Shown here: piece after piece, positions 62,658-64,000 of the stretch
Layout: each line of letters begins with the position of its first letter
Position numbering within the stretch: position 1 is the first letter of the stretch
DNA from: Rhodococcus sp. 14-2483-1-2
GTDB lineage: Bacteria; Actinomycetota; Actinomycetes; Mycobacteriales; Mycobacteriaceae
NCBI RefSeq assembly: GCF_002259405.1
Contig: NZ_NPFW01000013.1
Span: 124,001-188,000, forward strand
Direction of reading: 5' to 3'
Length of the DNA stretch: 64,000 bases
The notes under the pieces: model-generated
Told to the model about the DNA's origin: nothing
Database searches by the model: none
The model's input: the letters and a program-made list of their open reading frames with translations, nothing else
Made by a program: the position numbers and the translations under genes

Positions 62658-62794
62658 GTGTGCAGTTTTGCAGATCCGACCTGCGTTCATGGCTCTTGCG
62701 CCCACAAACATCTGCACCAATACTCAGAGCAACCCGCAGTTGTGTGGTCCATCACATGCATGAACCTGACGTGCTGAGTAACACAGGAGAAAAC

Positions 62795-64000
62795 ATGAGC
62801 GTCGATCAGCCGCTGACAGAACGACCCGAACCGGATCCCGATGCCACCCCCACAGGCCTGAAGAAGGTCGTCGGAGCATCGATGGCAGGCACCATCGTCG
62901 AGTGGTACGAGTTCTTCCTCTACGGCACCGCCGCAACACTGGTGTTCAGCAAGATCTTCTTCGCTGCCGGAACCAGTGAGCTCGACGCGATCCTCGCGGC
63001 CTTCGTCACCTACGCCGTCGGCTTCGTCGCCAGGCCGTTGGGCGGCATCGTCTTCGGCCACTACGGCGACAAGTACGGCCGAAAGAAGTTGCTGCAGTTC
63101 AGCCTCGTCCTCGTCGGCGGAGCCACGTTCCTCATGGGCTGCCTACCGACCTTCGAGGCGATCGGCTACTGGGCCCCGGCCCTGCTGGTGACGCTGCGAT
63201 TCATCCAGGGCTTCGCCGTCGGCGGCGAATGGGGCGGTGCGGTTCTCCTCGTCGCAGAACACAGCCCCAACAAGTCTCGCGGATTCTGGGCCAGCTGGCC
63301 GCAGGCAGGCGTCCCCGCAGGCAACCTGCTCGCCACCGTCGCGCTGCTCGTTCTGACCACCACCCTGTCCGACGAGGCCTTCCTCAGCTGGGGCTGGCGC
63401 GTCGCGTTCTGGCTCTCCGCCGTCATCGTCTTCGTCGGCTACTACATCCGCACCAAGGTCTCCGACGCCCCGATCTTCCTCGAGGCCCACAAGCAGGCCG
63501 AGGTCATCAAGGCAGCGTCGTACGGCGTCTTCGAGGTCGTCAAGCGTTACCCGCGTGGCGTCTTCACCGCGATGGGACTGCGCTTCGGTGAGAACGTCAT
63601 GTACTACCTCGTCGTCACCTTCTCGATCACGTACCTCTCGGTCGAGGTGGGTACCGATACCTCCACGATCCTGTGGTGGATGCTGATCGCCCACGCGATC
63701 CACTTCTGCACGATTCCGTTGGTGGGCAAGCTCGCCGACCGCGTCGGTCGTCGCCCGGTCTACTTCGCCGGTGCCGTCACCGCGGCCACGTGGGGCTTCT
63801 TCGCCTTCCCGATGATGAACAGCGGCCACAACGTCGTCATCATGCTGGCCATCATCATCGGCCTGATGTTCCACGCCTTCATGTACGCCACACAGCCGGC
63901 CATCATGGCCGAGATGTTCCCGACGCGGATGCGGTACTCCGGTGTGTCCCTCGGCTACCAGGTCACCTCGATCGTCGCCGGCTCGCTGGCCCCGATCATC
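62795..64000 (+). CDS. MFS metabolite:proton symporter, C-terminus beyond window
   Basis: The first 402 residues of a major-facilitator symporter are visible; no stop occurs before the window end. The MHS-family pattern is clear: GTIVEWYEFFLYGTAATLVF near residue 32, FGHYGDKYGRKK near 86 (motif A), RFIQGFAVGGEWGGAVLL near 130 and FPTRMRYSGVSLGYQ near 375. Relatives import shikimate, ketoglutarate, proline/betaine or similar acids. ATG 62795 follows CAGGAG. It is divergent from the LysR regulator. Confidence 0.92.
   Translation, partial: MSVDQPLTERPEPDPDATPTGLKKVVGASMAGTIVEWYEFFLYGTAATLVFSKIFFAAGTSELDAILAAFVTYAVGFVARPLGGIVFGHYGDKYGRKKLLQFSLVLVGGATFLMGCLPTFEAIGYWAPALLVTLRFIQGFAVGGEWGGAVLLVAEHSPNKSRGFWASWPQAGVPAGNLLATVALLVLTTTLSDEAFLSWGWRVAFWLSAVIVFVGYYIRTKVSDAPIFLEAHKQAEVIKAASYGVFEVVKRYPRGVFTAMGLRFGENVMYYLVVTFSITYLSVEVGTDTSTILWWMLIAHAIHFCTIPLVGKLADRVGRRPVYFAGAVTAATWGFFAFPMMNSGHNVVIMLAIIIGLMFHAFMYATQPAIMAEMFPTRMRYSGVSLGYQVTSIVAGSLAPII

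Noticed and set aside
62722..62779. ACTCAG/CTGAGT pair as LysR operator
   Set aside because: Arms are only 6 bp and 46 nt apart; too weak to support against chance.

Overview
The window is high-GC, densely packed actinobacterial DNA, most likely from Rhodococcus or a close Nocardiaceae relative. This rests on strong G/C third-position bias, many GTG starts, 4-8 nt start/stop overlaps, an MMPL exporter, a mycothiol-type (Rv2466c-like) thiol oxidoreductase, a tRNA-deaminase-associated protein next to tadA, and a kdpFABCDE operon of actinobacterial form. Genus is an inference from gene content; no rRNA or other marker is present.

Layout. 0-9 kb holds housekeeping and small genes: glycolipid-binding-like protein, tyrA, tadA with its partner, CsbD, tRNA-Ser(CGA) with a terminator, a pair of 93-bp palindromic repeats, two lipoproteins, a PHP/PolX-like protein, YceI, a sterol-desaturase-like protein, a SOUL protein and an Rrf2 regulator with a palindromic operator. 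9-16 kb is an export block: TetR, MMPL transporter, and a two-subunit ABC exporter behind an unusual inverted-repeat leader. 16-22 kb carries tgt, a flavin-oxidase-like gene, and a DASS transporter plus lyase divergent from a LacI regulator with a clear operator. 22-26.5 kb is one NRPS (C-A-PCP-C). 26.5-32 kb has DUF2231, VIT1/CCC1, an M56/BlaI pair, and a tryptophan-to-anthranilate operon with a PaaX-type regulator. 32-34.7 kb has a queuosine-precursor transporter, a Pro-rich membrane protein and GluQ-RS.

34.7-41.6 kb looks like an inserted accessory island, with lower GC, TTA leucine codons and little overlap with flanking metabolism. It holds an unknown protein coupled to an HTH/ImmA-IrrE protease, a Gabija-like pair (OLD/TOPRIM nuclease plus UvrD-type helicase, overlapping by 4 nt), and a HEPN-like protein. 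The nuclease keeps its TOPRIM residues, but its ATPase motifs look systematically degenerate. This is the best candidate for an undescribed or variant defence system here.

41.6-64 kb returns to core-like DNA: a YnjBCD-like ABC importer, TVP38 and CDP-alcohol transferase genes, a flavoprotein disulfide reductase divergent from a methyltransferase, a hydrolase, a DHFR-like protein, the Rv2466c-like gene, two PLP-decarboxylase-like proteins that both lack the PLP lysine, the complete kdp locus with an extra 35-residue membrane ORF ahead of kdpF, and a LysR regulator divergent from an MFS symporter cut by the window end.

The three queuosine-related genes (tgt, YhhQ-type transporter, GluQ-RS) would together support salvage of a queuine precursor and modification of tRNA. 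No de novo preQ1 genes are visible in the window.
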